From: Lachnospiraceae bacterium V9D3004
Lineage (GTDB): Bacteria; Bacillota; Clostridia; Lachnospirales; Lachnospiraceae
Direction of reading: 5' to 3'
Assembly: GCA_000621985.1 (NCBI GenBank)
Contig: JHWW01000002.1
Span: 1 to 64,000 of the forward strand
Length of the DNA stretch: 64,000 bases
In this document: one piece after another, positions 42,633 to 52,401 of the stretch
How the letters are laid out: each line of letters begins with the position of its first letter
Position numbering within the stretch: position 1 is the first letter of the stretch
Translations under genes and position numbers: made by a program
Notes under the pieces: generated by a model
Told to the model about the DNA's origin: nothing
Databases searched by the model: none
Seen by the model: only the letters and a program-made list of their open reading frames with translations

Positions 42633-43919
42633 ATGAGTTTAAAGGTTGAGAAGTTGGAAAAGGGAATGGCAAAGCTTACTATAGAGGTTTCGGCTGAGAA
42701 GTTTGAAGAAGCCATGAAGTCAGCATATAAGAAGAATGCCGGCAAATATAATGTGCAGGGATTCCGTAGGGGCAAAGTTCCTATGAAAGTCATCGAGAAG
42801 ATGTACGGACCGGAAGCATTCTATGAGGATGCTGCCAATATAATCATCCCGGATGCGTATGAAGAGGAGCTTAAAGACAGTGATGTTGAGCCTGTTGCAA
42901 GACCGACAATTGATGTTGAGCAGATTGAGAAAGGCAAATCTTTCATATTCACAGCTACCGTAGCTATCAAGCCGGAAGTAAAACTCGGACAGTACAAGGG
43001 AATAGAAGTAGAGGTTGAGAAAGCAATCGTTACGGAAGATGATATAATGAATTCCCTTAAGGAAGAGCAGGAGAAGAATGCAAGTATCGAGACTGTTGAA
43101 GACAGGGCAGCCGAACTTAATGATACTGTTACTATCGACTTTGAGGGATTTGTTGACGGTGAGGCATTTGAAGGCGGAAAGGGAAGCGATTATCCGCTTG
43201 TTCTCGGCAGTCATTCATTTATCGATACATTCGAAGATCAGCTTGTTGGCAAGAATGTAGGCGACGAAGTTGATGTCAATGTAACATTCCCTGAGGATTA
43301 CCATCAGGATTCACTTGCAGGCAAACCTGCATTGTTCAAAGTAAAGGTTAACAAGATCGAGCAGAAGATCCTTCCTGAGATCGATGATGAGCTTGCTCAG
43401 GATGTATCCGAATTTGATACACTTGATGAATACAAGGCTGATATCAGAGCAAAGCTTATGGAGAAGAAAGAGAATGAGATCAAGGCCGGTAAGGAAGATA
43501 AGGTTATAGAGAAGATCATCGAAGGTGCCGAGATGGAGATCGCTGATGATATGATCATGGCACAGGTTCAGAATATGATGAGAGAATATGCACAGAATCT
43601 TCAGATGCAGGGAATCAATTTCCAGCAGTATATGTCGCTTACAGGCAATACACCGGAGAAAATGACAGAGCAGCTTAAGCCGCAGGCAGAAAAGCGTATC
43701 AAGTCAAGACTTGTGCTTGAAGCGGTTGCAGCAGCAGAAGAGTTTGATGCTACCGATGAGGAGATTGATGACAAGATCAAAGAACTTGCCGATATGTACG
43801 GTATGGAGATCGACAAGGTAAGAGAGACTTTCGGTGAAGAAGGAATCAAACAGATGAAGGAAGACATCAAAGTTGAGAAAGCTGTTGATTTTGTAAGAGA
43901 TTCAGCTAAAGAGATCTGA
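42633..43919 (+). CDS. tig: Trigger factor
   Basis: A 428-residue ribosome-associated chaperone and prolyl isomerase. The ribosome-binding loop is in VQGFRRGKVPMKVIEKMYG (about 42-60); the FKBP domain spans about 150-240 (NDTVTIDFEGFVDGEAFEGG; LVLGSHSFIDTFEDQLVG); the rest is the helical arm domain. TTAGGAGG precedes ATG 42633. Heads the tig-clpP-clpX-lon-engB cluster, a gene order conserved in Clostridia. Confidence 0.96.
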   Translation: MSLKVEKLEKGMAKLTIEVSAEKFEEAMKSAYKKNAGKYNVQGFRRGKVPMKVIEKMYGPEAFYEDAANIIIPDAYEEELKDSDVEPVARPTIDVEQIEKGKSFIFTATVAIKPEVKLGQYKGIEVEVEKAIVTEDDIMNSLKEEQEKNASIETVEDRAAELNDTVTIDFEGFVDGEAFEGGKGSDYPLVLGSHSFIDTFEDQLVGKNVGDEVDVNVTFPEDYHQDSLAGKPALFKVKVNKIEQKILPEIDDELAQDVSEFDTLDEYKADIRAKLMEKKENEIKAGKEDKVIEKIIEGAEMEIADDMIMAQVQNMMREYAQNLQMQGINFQQYMSLTGNTPEKMTEQLKPQAEKRIKSRLVLEAVAAAEEFDATDEEIDDKIKELADMYGMEIDKVRETFGEEGIKQMKEDIKVEKAVDFVRDSAKEI

Positions 43920-43988
43920 TAGTTGTGCAGGTATACGACATGAAGGCATAATATCAGCATAGAATGATTAGAGTCGGAGGTTATGACT

Positions 43989-44594
43989 ATGAGTTTAGTA
44001 CCTTATGTAATAGAGCAGACGAGCAGAGGCGAACGTTCATACGACATTTTTTCAAGATTGTTAAAAGAAAGAATTATATTTCTCGGAGAAGAAGTAACCG
44101 ACGCTACTGCAAGTATCGTAACAGCCCAGTTACTGTTCCTTGAGTCCGAGGATCCGGATAAGGATATCAATCTGTATATCAACAGTCCGGGAGGTTCAGT
44201 AACAGCAGGTATGGCTATATATGATACGATGAATTATATCAAATGCGACGTATCCACGATATGTGTGGGTCTTGCAGCCAGCATGGGAGCATTCCTTCTT
44301 GCGGGCGGAGCAAAGGGCAAGCGTTTTGCACTCCCCAATTCGGAGATCATGATACATCAGCCTTCAGGCGGTGCAAGAGGTCAGGCTACGGAGATAAAGA
44401 TCGTTGCAGAGAATATTCTTAAGATAAAAGCAAGACTTAACAGGATCCTTTCCGAGAATACAGGAAAACCTCTTGAGCAGGTAGAGATCGATACGGAGAG
44501 AGATAACTATATGACTGCCGAAGAGGCTCTTGAATACGGTCTTGTTGACAGCATAATCACCAACAGGGTTAATGCTGAAGAAGGCAAGAAATGA
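43989..44594 (+). CDS. clpP: ATP-dependent Clp protease proteolytic subunit
   Basis: A 201-residue serine peptidase. Nucleophile Ser in [14 protein letters not shown], His in [17 protein letters not shown] and Asp in the [18 protein letters not shown] region. It forms the two-ring degradative chamber fed by ClpX, encoded next. GGAGG (43976-43980) is 8 bases from ATG 43989 and only 2 from ATG 43983, so the shorter start is chosen. Confidence 0.96.
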   Translation: MSLVPYVIEQTSRGERSYDIFSRLLKERIIFLGEEVTDATASIVTAQLLFLESEDPDKDINLYINSPGGSVTAGMAIYDTMNYIKCDVSTICVGLAASMGAFLLAGGAKGKRFALPNSEIMIHQPSGGARGQATEIKIVAENILKIKARLNRILSENTGKPLEQVEIDTERDNYMTAEEALEYGLVDSIITNRVNAEEGKK

Positions 44595-44629
44595 TCAGTT
44601 AGTTTTAATAGTTTAATGAGGTATATATA

Positions 44630-45877
44630 ATGGCAGGAAAAGATGATAATGAAAAGCAGCTGAGATGTTCTTTCTGCAATAAGCCCCAGGAAAAGGTAAG
44701 AAAGCTTATTGCCGGAGACGGGGTATATATATGCGATGAATGTGTTGAAGTATGTGCTGAGATAATTGAAGATGAATTATACAGCAATCCTTATGAGGAC
44801 GAATCATCATTAAAGGAAGAGATCAATCTCCTTAAGCCAAAGGAGATCAAAGATTTTCTCGATGAATATGTCATCGGACAGGAAGACGCAAAAAAAGCTC
44901 TGGCTGTTTCGGTATATAACCATTATAAGAGAGTTCTTGCGGGCAAGAATCTTGATGTTGAATTACAAAAAAGCAATATTATTATGGTAGGACCTACCGG
45001 ATCGGGTAAGACTTATCTTGCACAGACACTTGCAAAGCTTCTTAATGTTCCTTTTGCGATCGCCGATGCGACGGCACTTACAGAGGCCGGTTATGTAGGT
45101 GAGGATGTTGAGAATATCCTTCTTAAGATAATACAGGCTGCCGACTATAATATCGATAAGGCCGAGTATGGAATAATATATATCGATGAGGTTGATAAGA
45201 TCACCAGAAAATCAGAGAATACTTCGATAACAAGAGATGTATCCGGAGAGGGTGTACAGCAGGCACTTCTCAAGATACTTGAGGGCACGGTTGCAAGCGT
45301 TCCGCCTCAGGGAGGAAGAAAACATCCGCATCAGGAATTTATCCAGATAGATACGTCCAATATATTATTTATATGCGGCGGTGCATTCGACGGACTCGAG
45401 AAGATAATTGCTTCACGTGTAGGCAAGAAGTCGATCGGTTTCAATGCGCAGATCGGTAAAGAATACGAAAAAGACGAGAATATCGGAGAATTGTTCAGAC
45501 AGGTTCTTCCGCAGGATTTTGTCAAATTCGGCATGATCCCCGAATTTGTCGGAAGAGTTCCCGTGACCGTTGGTCTCGACAGACTTGATGAAGAGGCTCT
45601 TAAGAGAATACTTACAGAGCCCAAGAATTCACTTGTGAAGCAATATAAGAAGTTATTTGAGCTTGATGATATCGAGCTTGAATTCGACGATGAAGCCATA
45701 AATATGATCGCTAAGAACTCGGTTGAGCGTAAGACCGGAGCGAGAGGCTTACGTGCGATCATCGAGAATGCGATGATGGATGTAATGTATGAGCTTCCGT
45801 CGGATGAAAATGTCAAGAAATGTTTTATTACCAAGGAAGTAATTGAAGGTACGGGAAAACCTGTGCTTGAACAATAA
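44630..45877 (+). CDS. clpX: ClpX unfoldase
   Basis: A 415-residue AAA+ unfoldase. N-terminal zinc domain with [17 protein letters not shown] and CDECVEVC; Walker A GPTGSGKT, Walker [11 protein letters not shown], pore loop GYVGEDVEN, and sensor-2 KTGARGLR. The ClpP-docking loop is IGF (SIGFNAQIG). Gap of 35 bp from clpP. Delivers tagged substrates to ClpP. Confidence 0.97.
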   Translation: MAGKDDNEKQLRCSFCNKPQEKVRKLIAGDGVYICDECVEVCAEIIEDELYSNPYEDESSLKEEINLLKPKEIKDFLDEYVIGQEDAKKALAVSVYNHYKRVLAGKNLDVELQKSNIIMVGPTGSGKTYLAQTLAKLLNVPFAIADATALTEAGYVGEDVENILLKIIQAADYNIDKAEYGIIYIDEVDKITRKSENTSITRDVSGEGVQQALLKILEGTVASVPPQGGRKHPHQEFIQIDTSNILFICGGAFDGLEKIIASRVGKKSIGFNAQIGKEYEKDENIGELFRQVLPQDFVKFGMIPEFVGRVPVTVGLDRLDEEALKRILTEPKNSLVKQYKKLFELDDIELEFDDEAINMIAKNSVERKTGARGLRAIIENAMMDVMYELPSDENVKKCFITKEVIEGTGKPVLEQ

Positions 45878-45913
45878 TGATAATAATGGTAAAAGCTACC
45901 TGGAGATGATTTA

Positions 45914-48226
45914 ATGAGTGACATTAATGTCGCATTACCGGTTGTAATTATGGATGACTTCGTTGTTTTTCCGGAAACGGTCATCCATTTTGATATAAGA
46001 GGAAGATTCAATCTTGCGGCTGTTGAGCTGGCTCTTGCTGCCAACAAGCCGGTTGTTTTGATGTCAAAAAATTATGATCCAGATTCAGGTGAAGACGTGA
46101 TAGGAACGCTTGCGGAAGTAAGACAGCTTCTTAAAGTGTCTTCACATGTTATGCGTGTCATGTTATACGGTAAAGAACGTGTAATGATCGATTCATTTAA
46201 GACCGGAGATAAGATATGTTCGGCAAAGGTGAGTCCGCTTGTGCATGACGACGATAGTAATGACGAAGAAGGAAAGATGGAAGAGGATGTGATCATAAGG
46301 CTTCTTAAGGAAGTGTTCGAAGAATATGACCGTTCTTGTGTGAATGTCAATGATAAAGTTCTTTTAAAGATCAAAAAGTGTAATGACCTTGATAATCTGA
46401 TCGACATCATTGCATCAAATATCAATCTCGATTATGAAGAAAAATATAAGCTTCTTGTTATAATAGATCCTAAGGAAAGATGCAGATATCTTATGGACAG
46501 ATTATCTTACGAGATCAATCTGGCCGGTATGAGAGACGAGTACAGAAACAAATTCAAGGCAGCTGTCGACAATAATCAGAAAGAGTATTATCTCAGGGAA
46601 CAGCTTAAGGTAATAAGGGAAGAACTCGGTGATTCCGATACGGGCAGTGAGGCTGATGAATACATAGAAAAATGCAACGCTCTTAATGCATCCGAAGAAG
46701 TAAAAGAAAAGATACTTGAAGAGATCAGAAGATTCAAGATGGTATCTGCCAATTCATCGGAAAGTTCTGTGATAAGAACTTACATAGAGACTCTTCTCGG
46801 ACTTCCGTGGGACAATGAGAGCGAGGATAACAATGATATAGAAAATGCCGGAAAGGTTCTTGAAAAGAATCACTACGGACTTACAAAAGTAAAAGAAAGA
46901 ATACTTGAATATCTTGCAGTAAGACAGCTTGCGGGCAAAGGAGACGTTCCCATCATATGTCTTGTGGGCCCTCCGGGAACAGGTAAGACTTCCATTGCAA
47001 AATCCGTAGCCGAATCACTTGGCAAAAAATATATCAGAATATGTCTTGGCGGCGTCAGGGACGAAGCTGAGATCAGAGGTCACAGAAAAACTTATGTTGG
47101 AGCTATGCCGGGCAGGATAATCATGGCGCTTAAGAAAGCAAAGACGGGTAATCCGCTTATTCTGCTCGATGAGATAGACAAAGTGAGCAATGATTATAAA
47201 GGAGATACATTCTCGGCGTTACTTGAGGTGCTCGATCCCGAGCAGAACGAATTCTTCACGGATCATTATGTTGAAGTTCCCGTGGATCTGTCAAAGGTGC
47301 TGTTCATATGTACGGCAAATACAACATCCACTATTCCGGGACCTCTTCTTGACCGTATGGAGATAATTGAAGTATCGGGTTATACCGAGAATGAAAAATA
47401 TCACATTGCAAAGAAGCACCTTGTATCCAAGCAAAAGAAAAAGAACGGTATCGGTACTTCGGAGCTGAAGATATCGGATTCGGCGATACGAAGCATGATA
47501 ACAGGTTATACGAGAGAAGCCGGTGTAAGAAGCCTTGAGAGGACTATAGCCAGAATATGCAGAAAGGCAGCAAAGCAGATCGTATCCGGCGAAAAAGAAA
47601 AAGTCAGTGTAACGGGAAAGAATATTGAAGAATATCTCGGTAAGGTAAAATATGAGATAGATTATGTAGGTAAAAACGCTCAGGTAGGCGTGGTAAGAGG
47701 GCTTGCATGGACAAGTGTCGGCGGCGATACACTTGAGATAGAAGTTAATATAATGCCCGGTAAGGGAGAGCTCCTTATTACCGGAAAATTAGGCGATGTA
47801 ATGAAAGAATCGGCATCGGCTGCTGTCACGTATGTTCGTTCGCTCAGTGAACGGTACAATATTGCCGATGATTACTACAGCAAACACGACATTCATATAC
47901 ACGTGCCGGAAGGAGCCGTTCCTAAGGACGGACCTTCGGCCGGAATAACCATGGCCACGGCTGTTTTGTCTGCTGTTACGGATCATCCTGTAAAAGCCGA
48001 AGTTGCCATGACCGGTGAAGTGACTTTAAGGGGAAGAGTTCTTCCCATAGGCGGTCTTAAAGAAAAATTACTTGCTGCCTGCAACGCGGGCATCAAAACG
48101 GTAATTGTTCCGGAACGTAACAGAAAGACCATCAGTGAACTTGAAGAAGAGGTAACGGGCGGACTTAATATCGTATATGCCGACAGCATGGAAGAAGTGG
48201 CCAGACAGGCTATAGTATGGAGATAA
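45914..48226 (+). CDS. lon: Lon protease
   Basis: A 770-residue LonA protease. N-terminal substrate domain 1-200, AAA+ module with Walker A GPPGTGKTS and Walker B LILLDEIDK, and a C-terminal protease domain with catalytic Ser in PKDGPSAGITMATA and Lys in GGLKEKLLAA. Starts 36 bp after clpX (CCTGGAGATG upstream) and ends 3 bp before engB. Degrades damaged proteins and specific regulators. Confidence 0.97.
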   Translation: MSDINVALPVVIMDDFVVFPETVIHFDIRGRFNLAAVELALAANKPVVLMSKNYDPDSGEDVIGTLAEVRQLLKVSSHVMRVMLYGKERVMIDSFKTGDKICSAKVSPLVHDDDSNDEEGKMEEDVIIRLLKEVFEEYDRSCVNVNDKVLLKIKKCNDLDNLIDIIASNINLDYEEKYKLLVIIDPKERCRYLMDRLSYEINLAGMRDEYRNKFKAAVDNNQKEYYLREQLKVIREELGDSDTGSEADEYIEKCNALNASEEVKEKILEEIRRFKMVSANSSESSVIRTYIETLLGLPWDNESEDNNDIENAGKVLEKNHYGLTKVKERILEYLAVRQLAGKGDVPIICLVGPPGTGKTSIAKSVAESLGKKYIRICLGGVRDEAEIRGHRKTYVGAMPGRIIMALKKAKTGNPLILLDEIDKVSNDYKGDTFSALLEVLDPEQNEFFTDHYVEVPVDLSKVLFICTANTTSTIPGPLLDRMEIIEVSGYTENEKYHIAKKHLVSKQKKKNGIGTSELKISDSAIRSMITGYTREAGVRSLERTIARICRKAAKQIVSGEKEKVSVTGKNIEEYLGKVKYEIDYVGKNAQVGVVRGLAWTSVGGDTLEIEVNIMPGKGELLITGKLGDVMKESASAAVTYVRSLSERYNIADDYYSKHDIHIHVPEGAVPKDGPSAGITMATAVLSAVTDHPVKAEVAMTGEVTLRGRVLPIGGLKEKLLAACNAGIKTVIVPERNRKTISELEEEVTGGLNIVYADSMEEVARQAIVWR

Positions 48227-48229
48227 TTA

Positions 48230-48862
48230 ATGAAACTTAAAAAGATAGAACTTGAGACAGTGTGTGGTATCACAAGCACATTGCCCGATAACAGGCTGGT
48301 TGAGCTTGCATTTATCGGCAGATCCAATGTTGGTAAATCTTCACTGATCAATACAATGCTTAACAGGAAATCGCTTGCGAGAACATCTTCTCAGCCCGGT
48401 AAGACACAGACGATCAATTATTATAATATAAATGACAGTTTTTATCTTGTAGATCTTCCGGGGTACGGTTATGCCAAAGTATCTAAAGAATTAAAAGAAA
48501 AATGGAAAAAAATGACAATGAAGTACTTCAATACATCAAAAGCACTTCGCGTTGTATTTCAACTGATCGATATTAGGCATGATCCCACCGAAAATGATGT
48601 CGCAATGTATAATGATCTTCTGGATTCCGGTTTTTGTCCGATAATAATTGCCACCAAAGCCGATAAGATCAAGAAAAGCGGCATAGTTCGGGCAACGGAA
48701 GTTATAGAAAAAAAACTGGATGCGGTTGAAGGAACACCCGTGATCCCTTTTTCGGCTGTGACCGGAGACGGCAGAGACGAGATATGGGAATATATAGAGG
48801 AGTATGTTGAAGAGTACAAGGATGAAGTTTTTCAGCGTACAGATGACAACGACATCATATGA
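48230..48862 (+). CDS. engB: Ribosome biogenesis GTPase EngB (YsxC/YihA)
   Basis: A 210-residue small GTPase needed for 50S assembly. G1 GRSNVGKSS, G2 TSSQPGKTQTIN, G3 DLPGYG, G4 TKADK and G5 SAVTG are all present. The gene follows lon by 3 bp, in the conserved order. The C-terminal tail (QRTDDNDII) is acidic. No hairpin terminator is obvious after its stop, only a T-run about 48880-48888. Confidence 0.96.
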   Translation: MKLKKIELETVCGITSTLPDNRLVELAFIGRSNVGKSSLINTMLNRKSLARTSSQPGKTQTINYYNINDSFYLVDLPGYGYAKVSKELKEKWKKMTMKYFNTSKALRVVFQLIDIRHDPTENDVAMYNDLLDSGFCPIIIATKADKIKKSGIVRATEVIEKKLDAVEGTPVIPFSAVTGDGRDEIWEYIEEYVEEYKDEVFQRTDDNDII

Positions 48863-48923
48863 AAAGAGTATGAGCTATATTTTTTTTAGTGAGTGACCAG
48901 ATTTTGATTGGAGATGAAATAAT

Positions 48924-50831
48924 TTGAGATTACCTGATGGAAAGACAACATGGAAAAAAATACGTTATATTTTGTTGGCATGGTTTATATTCGTGACGGT
49001 ATCCGTAACGGGCAGTGTGGCATATGCTGCCTACGAAGATGTTACGAAGAGCGGGGTAACAGATAGTAAGTCGGATGATAATGAAAATGACGAGGAGAAT
49101 TTTGAGGATAGGGAATATCTTACTTCAAAAGATTTCGATAAGCTTAAAATATCATTTGAAAAAGAGTCTTATGCGGTAGTAACATATGATACGATCAAAG
49201 TTAATGTAAAGACTAACATTCCTGACAAATTCTGCCATATAAGCTATGGCATATCGTCACATTACATATCTATAGATGAGTATAGCAACAGTCTTACACT
49301 TGACGTAAGAGGAAGCTATGAAGGCGAGAGTACGCTCTCTGTATACGCAGCTGTGGATTATTGTGACAGTCGCGGAGAATACAAGGGATGCAAAACATTT
49401 AGTGCCGATGTAAAGGTCAAAGTACTTGATTACACTGATCATGAACTTACCATTGGTGAGCAGTTCAGACCCGAATACAGGGATTATGACGAATATAAAG
49501 ATATGAAATATGAATTCGACAAGCCGGGAATAGCAGTGATCGCCGATGACGATACGATAACTGCTGCCACAGAGGGCTACACAAGAATATATCTTACCGA
49601 TGGAAAAGATAAGAGGATATATGTGGGCGCCATAACAGTAAGAGGAACCGGAATGGCTATGTCGGAAACGACTGTTACAAGAGCTCTCGGAAGTATTCCT
49701 TATGCTTTGTCTGTAATTAACATGACGCCGGGAACAGTGACATGGAGCACCTCCAATGCACTTGTTGCGGTAGTTGATTCATGGGGTGTTGTCACTCCCT
49801 GCGCATCGGGAGAAGCAGTCATTACGGCAACGCATAAGACGCTTACAGGCATAGAAACTTCATACACATGTGTATTCAAGGTAACAAGTCCCGTGTTAAG
49901 CGTTAATGTCTGCAATGTAGCCAAGAATCATTCGATGGAGCTTACGGTAATGGGAACAACAGGTGTCGCAACATGGACATCTTCCGATAAGAATGTTGTA
50001 TCGGTTTATTCATCCGGATATGCTTCAAGATACATATACAACGATATACTTAACAATTCGTCGGCAACCAATCCTTCAGCAACCATATACGGCAATAAAA
50101 AGGGTACTGCCCAGATAACAGTGCAGATAGACGGTATCACGCTTGTATGTACGGTCACGGTTACAAATCCGAAACTTAACAAATCATTTTATCTTGTTAC
50201 CAAAGGAACAAAACAGACATTAAAGATCAATGGAATCAATGCCGCAAGTACAATAAAATATCAGTCAAGTGATCCGAAGGTTGTTACCGTAACGGATAAG
50301 GGTGTCATAAAAGCAAAGAAAACCGGATTTGCCGTTATAGACATTGAAGTGGATAATGCAGTGATAACCGCATCGATAAATGTCGGAAGCGTAAAAGCGG
50401 TCAAAGCCGTTAATAATGCATTAAAAGTAGAAGGAGCCACATACAGTCAGGCACGCCGTATGCAGAAAGGATATTATGACTGTTCATCGCTTGTATGGAG
50501 ATGTTATTCGCCTCTTGGAATGTATTTCGGAGACAGGCATTATGCGCCGGTTGCTGCCAATGAAGCAAGATATCTTGCGAATCATAAGAAGACGGTTCCG
50601 GTAAAATACGTCAAAAATCTTAAGAAACTTCGTCCGGGAGACCTCTTTTTCTTCAAAAGAAGTTCAAACGGAAGATATAAGAATATATATCATGTCGCGA
50701 TATATATGGGCCGTGAAGGAAACGGTAATTATTCATACGGAAAGATAATACATGCTGACGGAACGAAAGTATCTCAGTGGTACATGTACAATGAGAGTAA
50801 TATCGTGGTTGTGGGAAGACCGTTCAGTTAA
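48924..50831 (+). CDS. Secreted Big_2-repeat NlpC/P60 cell-wall hydrolase
   Basis: A 635-residue exported protein: positively charged start and hydrophobic core (YILLAWFIFVTVSVTGSVAY) form a signal peptide, followed by an acidic linker, a beta-rich N-region, and three Big_2-like immunoglobulin repeats (about 235-330, 330-415 and 415-490; each ends in patterns like KAKKTGFAVIDIEV). The C-terminal 140 residues are NlpC/P60: Cys519 (YYDCSSLVWRCY), His590 (HVAIYMGR) and a third polar residue near 610 (IIHADG). It should cut peptidoglycan stem peptides. Start is TTG 48924 with GGAGAT at 8 bases. Its stop is 3 bp from the stop of the convergent gene. Confidence 0.88.
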   Translation: MRLPDGKTTWKKIRYILLAWFIFVTVSVTGSVAYAAYEDVTKSGVTDSKSDDNENDEENFEDREYLTSKDFDKLKISFEKESYAVVTYDTIKVNVKTNIPDKFCHISYGISSHYISIDEYSNSLTLDVRGSYEGESTLSVYAAVDYCDSRGEYKGCKTFSADVKVKVLDYTDHELTIGEQFRPEYRDYDEYKDMKYEFDKPGIAVIADDDTITAATEGYTRIYLTDGKDKRIYVGAITVRGTGMAMSETTVTRALGSIPYALSVINMTPGTVTWSTSNALVAVVDSWGVVTPCASGEAVITATHKTLTGIETSYTCVFKVTSPVLSVNVCNVAKNHSMELTVMGTTGVATWTSSDKNVVSVYSSGYASRYIYNDILNNSSATNPSATIYGNKKGTAQITVQIDGITLVCTVTVTNPKLNKSFYLVTKGTKQTLKINGINAASTIKYQSSDPKVVTVTDKGVIKAKKTGFAVIDIEVDNAVITASINVGSVKAVKAVNNALKVEGATYSQARRMQKGYYDCSSLVWRCYSPLGMYFGDRHYAPVAANEARYLANHKKTVPVKYVKNLKKLRPGDLFFFKRSSNGRYKNIYHVAIYMGREGNGNYSYGKIIHADGTKVSQWYMYNESNIVVVGRPFS

Positions 50832-50834
50832 AGA

Positions 50835-51350
50835 TCATTTCATGAGTGTTTTTATAAGATAAGCGTAGATCTCACTGCTTTTTTCATTGAAACCGGAGCA
50901 CACCCGTCTTGCCTGCTCCTCGGTATTGACGCCGATCGATATTGAGGCGAGCAAAGAGTTTCGTTCGTATATGCTGCAGTGCGCGATGAATGCGCTTCCT
51001 GATTTTTCATAATCGGATTTTACAGAGAGCATTTCGACAATTTTGCCGGAGTGCTCTTTTAAGTATTCGCGGACATGATTTTTTAAAGTCGGTGATATCT
51101 CGTTATGGAAACAGTCCAAAGCATCGCGACCTTCACCTGTGATATCGTAATAGGTTGTTTTATATGTTGTGGAAGAGGTTATAAGTCCTTCCTCTTCAAG
51201 CTCACTGAATACGATCTGCAGGTTAAAATAATCTGTGAGATTCTCCTGCAGGATGAAGTCTGATATTATTGCGTTTGACAATGAAAAATCAACCGAATCC
51301 ATCATGTACAATATGAGTAGTTTATATATTGCATTTATTGAAGCTAACAT
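50835..51350 (-). CDS. DUF4364 winged-helix protein
   Basis: A 171-residue protein of the DUF4364 family, common in Clostridia. The N-terminal half looks like a PadR/MarR-type winged helix (NAIYKLLILYMMDSVDFSLS ... FNLQIVFSELEEEGLITSST ... YYDITGEGRDAL). Regulatory function is presumed, not shown. GGAGAAAAAC precedes ATG 51350; the longer frame to 51398 lacks a site. Ends tail-to-tail with the NlpC/P60 gene. Confidence 0.8.
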   Translation of the reverse strand: MLASINAIYKLLILYMMDSVDFSLSNAIISDFILQENLTDYFNLQIVFSELEEEGLITSSTTYKTTYYDITGEGRDALDCFHNEISPTLKNHVREYLKEHSGKIVEMLSVKSDYEKSGSAFIAHCSIYERNSLLASISIGVNTEEQARRVCSGFNEKSSEIYAYLIKTLMK

Positions 51351-51482
51351 GTTTTTCTCCTGTAATTGAACATTTTTACATTTTCCCGTGTGAAACATAG
51401 TGTGGATACATGAGGTTGCTTAAGAGTATCCGGACGTGTTTGCAAGGGATTATAATTGTTGATGTATGCCGATGTGATACGA

Positions 51483-52397
51483 TCAGATAAGCCTGCCCTG
51501 CCATGTGTTCCGTACCTTCAACTCATGGTTGATCCTGTTCAGCACGCCATGCTTGTTAAGACTCCATTCGGGTGCGATAAGAAGCTTTCTCGGGGCATCA
51601 CCTGTTACTCTGTGAATTATAACATGTTCGGGAATAATTTCAAGACAATGGATAATAATATCCGTATATTCTTCAAGAGTAAGAATGTGAATATCATTGA
51701 TCTCATCAGCAAGATCCGTTCCTTTCAATACGTGAAGGAGCTGAAGTTTTATTCCGTCAAGCGGGAGAGAAATGATGTGCTTTATTGTCTTTAACATGTC
51801 AGTTTCGGTTTCGCCCGGAAGTCCGATTATTACATGGGTTATTATCGTAAGCCCCGCATTTTTAAGTCTAATCACCGCGTCATCATATACATCCAATGTG
51901 TAGTGGCGGCGTATGTGATCTGCTGTTTTTTCGTGTATGGTCTGAAGTCCCAGTTCCACCCAGACAGGTTTTATATTATTAAGTTTTTTCAGTAGTTCCA
52001 TAACTTCCGCGGGTAGGCAGTCGGGTCTTGTCGCGATCGACAAACATACCACATCAGGATGCATTATGGCTTCGGTGAATAATCGTTCGAGATATTCGAC
52101 AGGGGCATATGTATTGGTATACGCCTGAAAATATGCTATGAATCTTCTGATACCGGGTTTGGTCTTATGAAGTGTGGTAATGGCATTGTCGATCTGAGAA
52201 GTTACGCTTTCAGACAAAGGGGCGGCATGATCACCCGAACCGCCTCTGCTGCAGAATATGCAGCCGCGGTCATCCAGTGTGCCGTCCCTGTTTGGACATG
52301 TCATTCCCCCGTTAAGGGCGATCTTGAATACTCTTTCGTTGTATTTTGATACGAGATAATGATTCAGTGAATTATATCTCATTCCGCTTTCATACAT
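51483..52397 (-). CDS. Radical SAM protein, YhcC/TIGR01212 family
   Basis: A 304-residue protein of a conserved radical SAM family of unknown reaction. RYNSLNHYLVSKYNERVFKI is the family opening; the cluster cysteines are in the motif starting at CPNRDG and ending GCIFC (about 33-48); later WVELGLQTIHEKTADHIRR and IGLPGETETDML are typical elongator-like radical SAM segments. Start 52397 has no clear ribosome site; ATG 52382 (MRYNSL) is an equally good alternative. It begins 4 bp after the malic enzyme stop, so translation probably depends on the upstream gene. Confidence 0.88.
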   Translation of the reverse strand: MYESGMRYNSLNHYLVSKYNERVFKIALNGGMTCPNRDGTLDDRGCIFCSRGGSGDHAAPLSESVTSQIDNAITTLHKTKPGIRRFIAYFQAYTNTYAPVEYLERLFTEAIMHPDVVCLSIATRPDCLPAEVMELLKKLNNIKPVWVELGLQTIHEKTADHIRRHYTLDVYDDAVIRLKNAGLTIITHVIIGLPGETETDMLKTIKHIISLPLDGIKLQLLHVLKGTDLADEINDIHILTLEEYTDIIIHCLEIIPEHVIIHRVTGDAPRKLLIAPEWSLNKHGVLNRINHELKVRNTWQGRLI

Positions 52398-52401
52398 AGT
52401 A

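Noticed and set aside
45331-46047. 238-codon minus-strand frame across clpX-lon
   Set aside because: Antisense to strongly conserved coding sequence with no ribosome site; Ser-rich low-complexity product.
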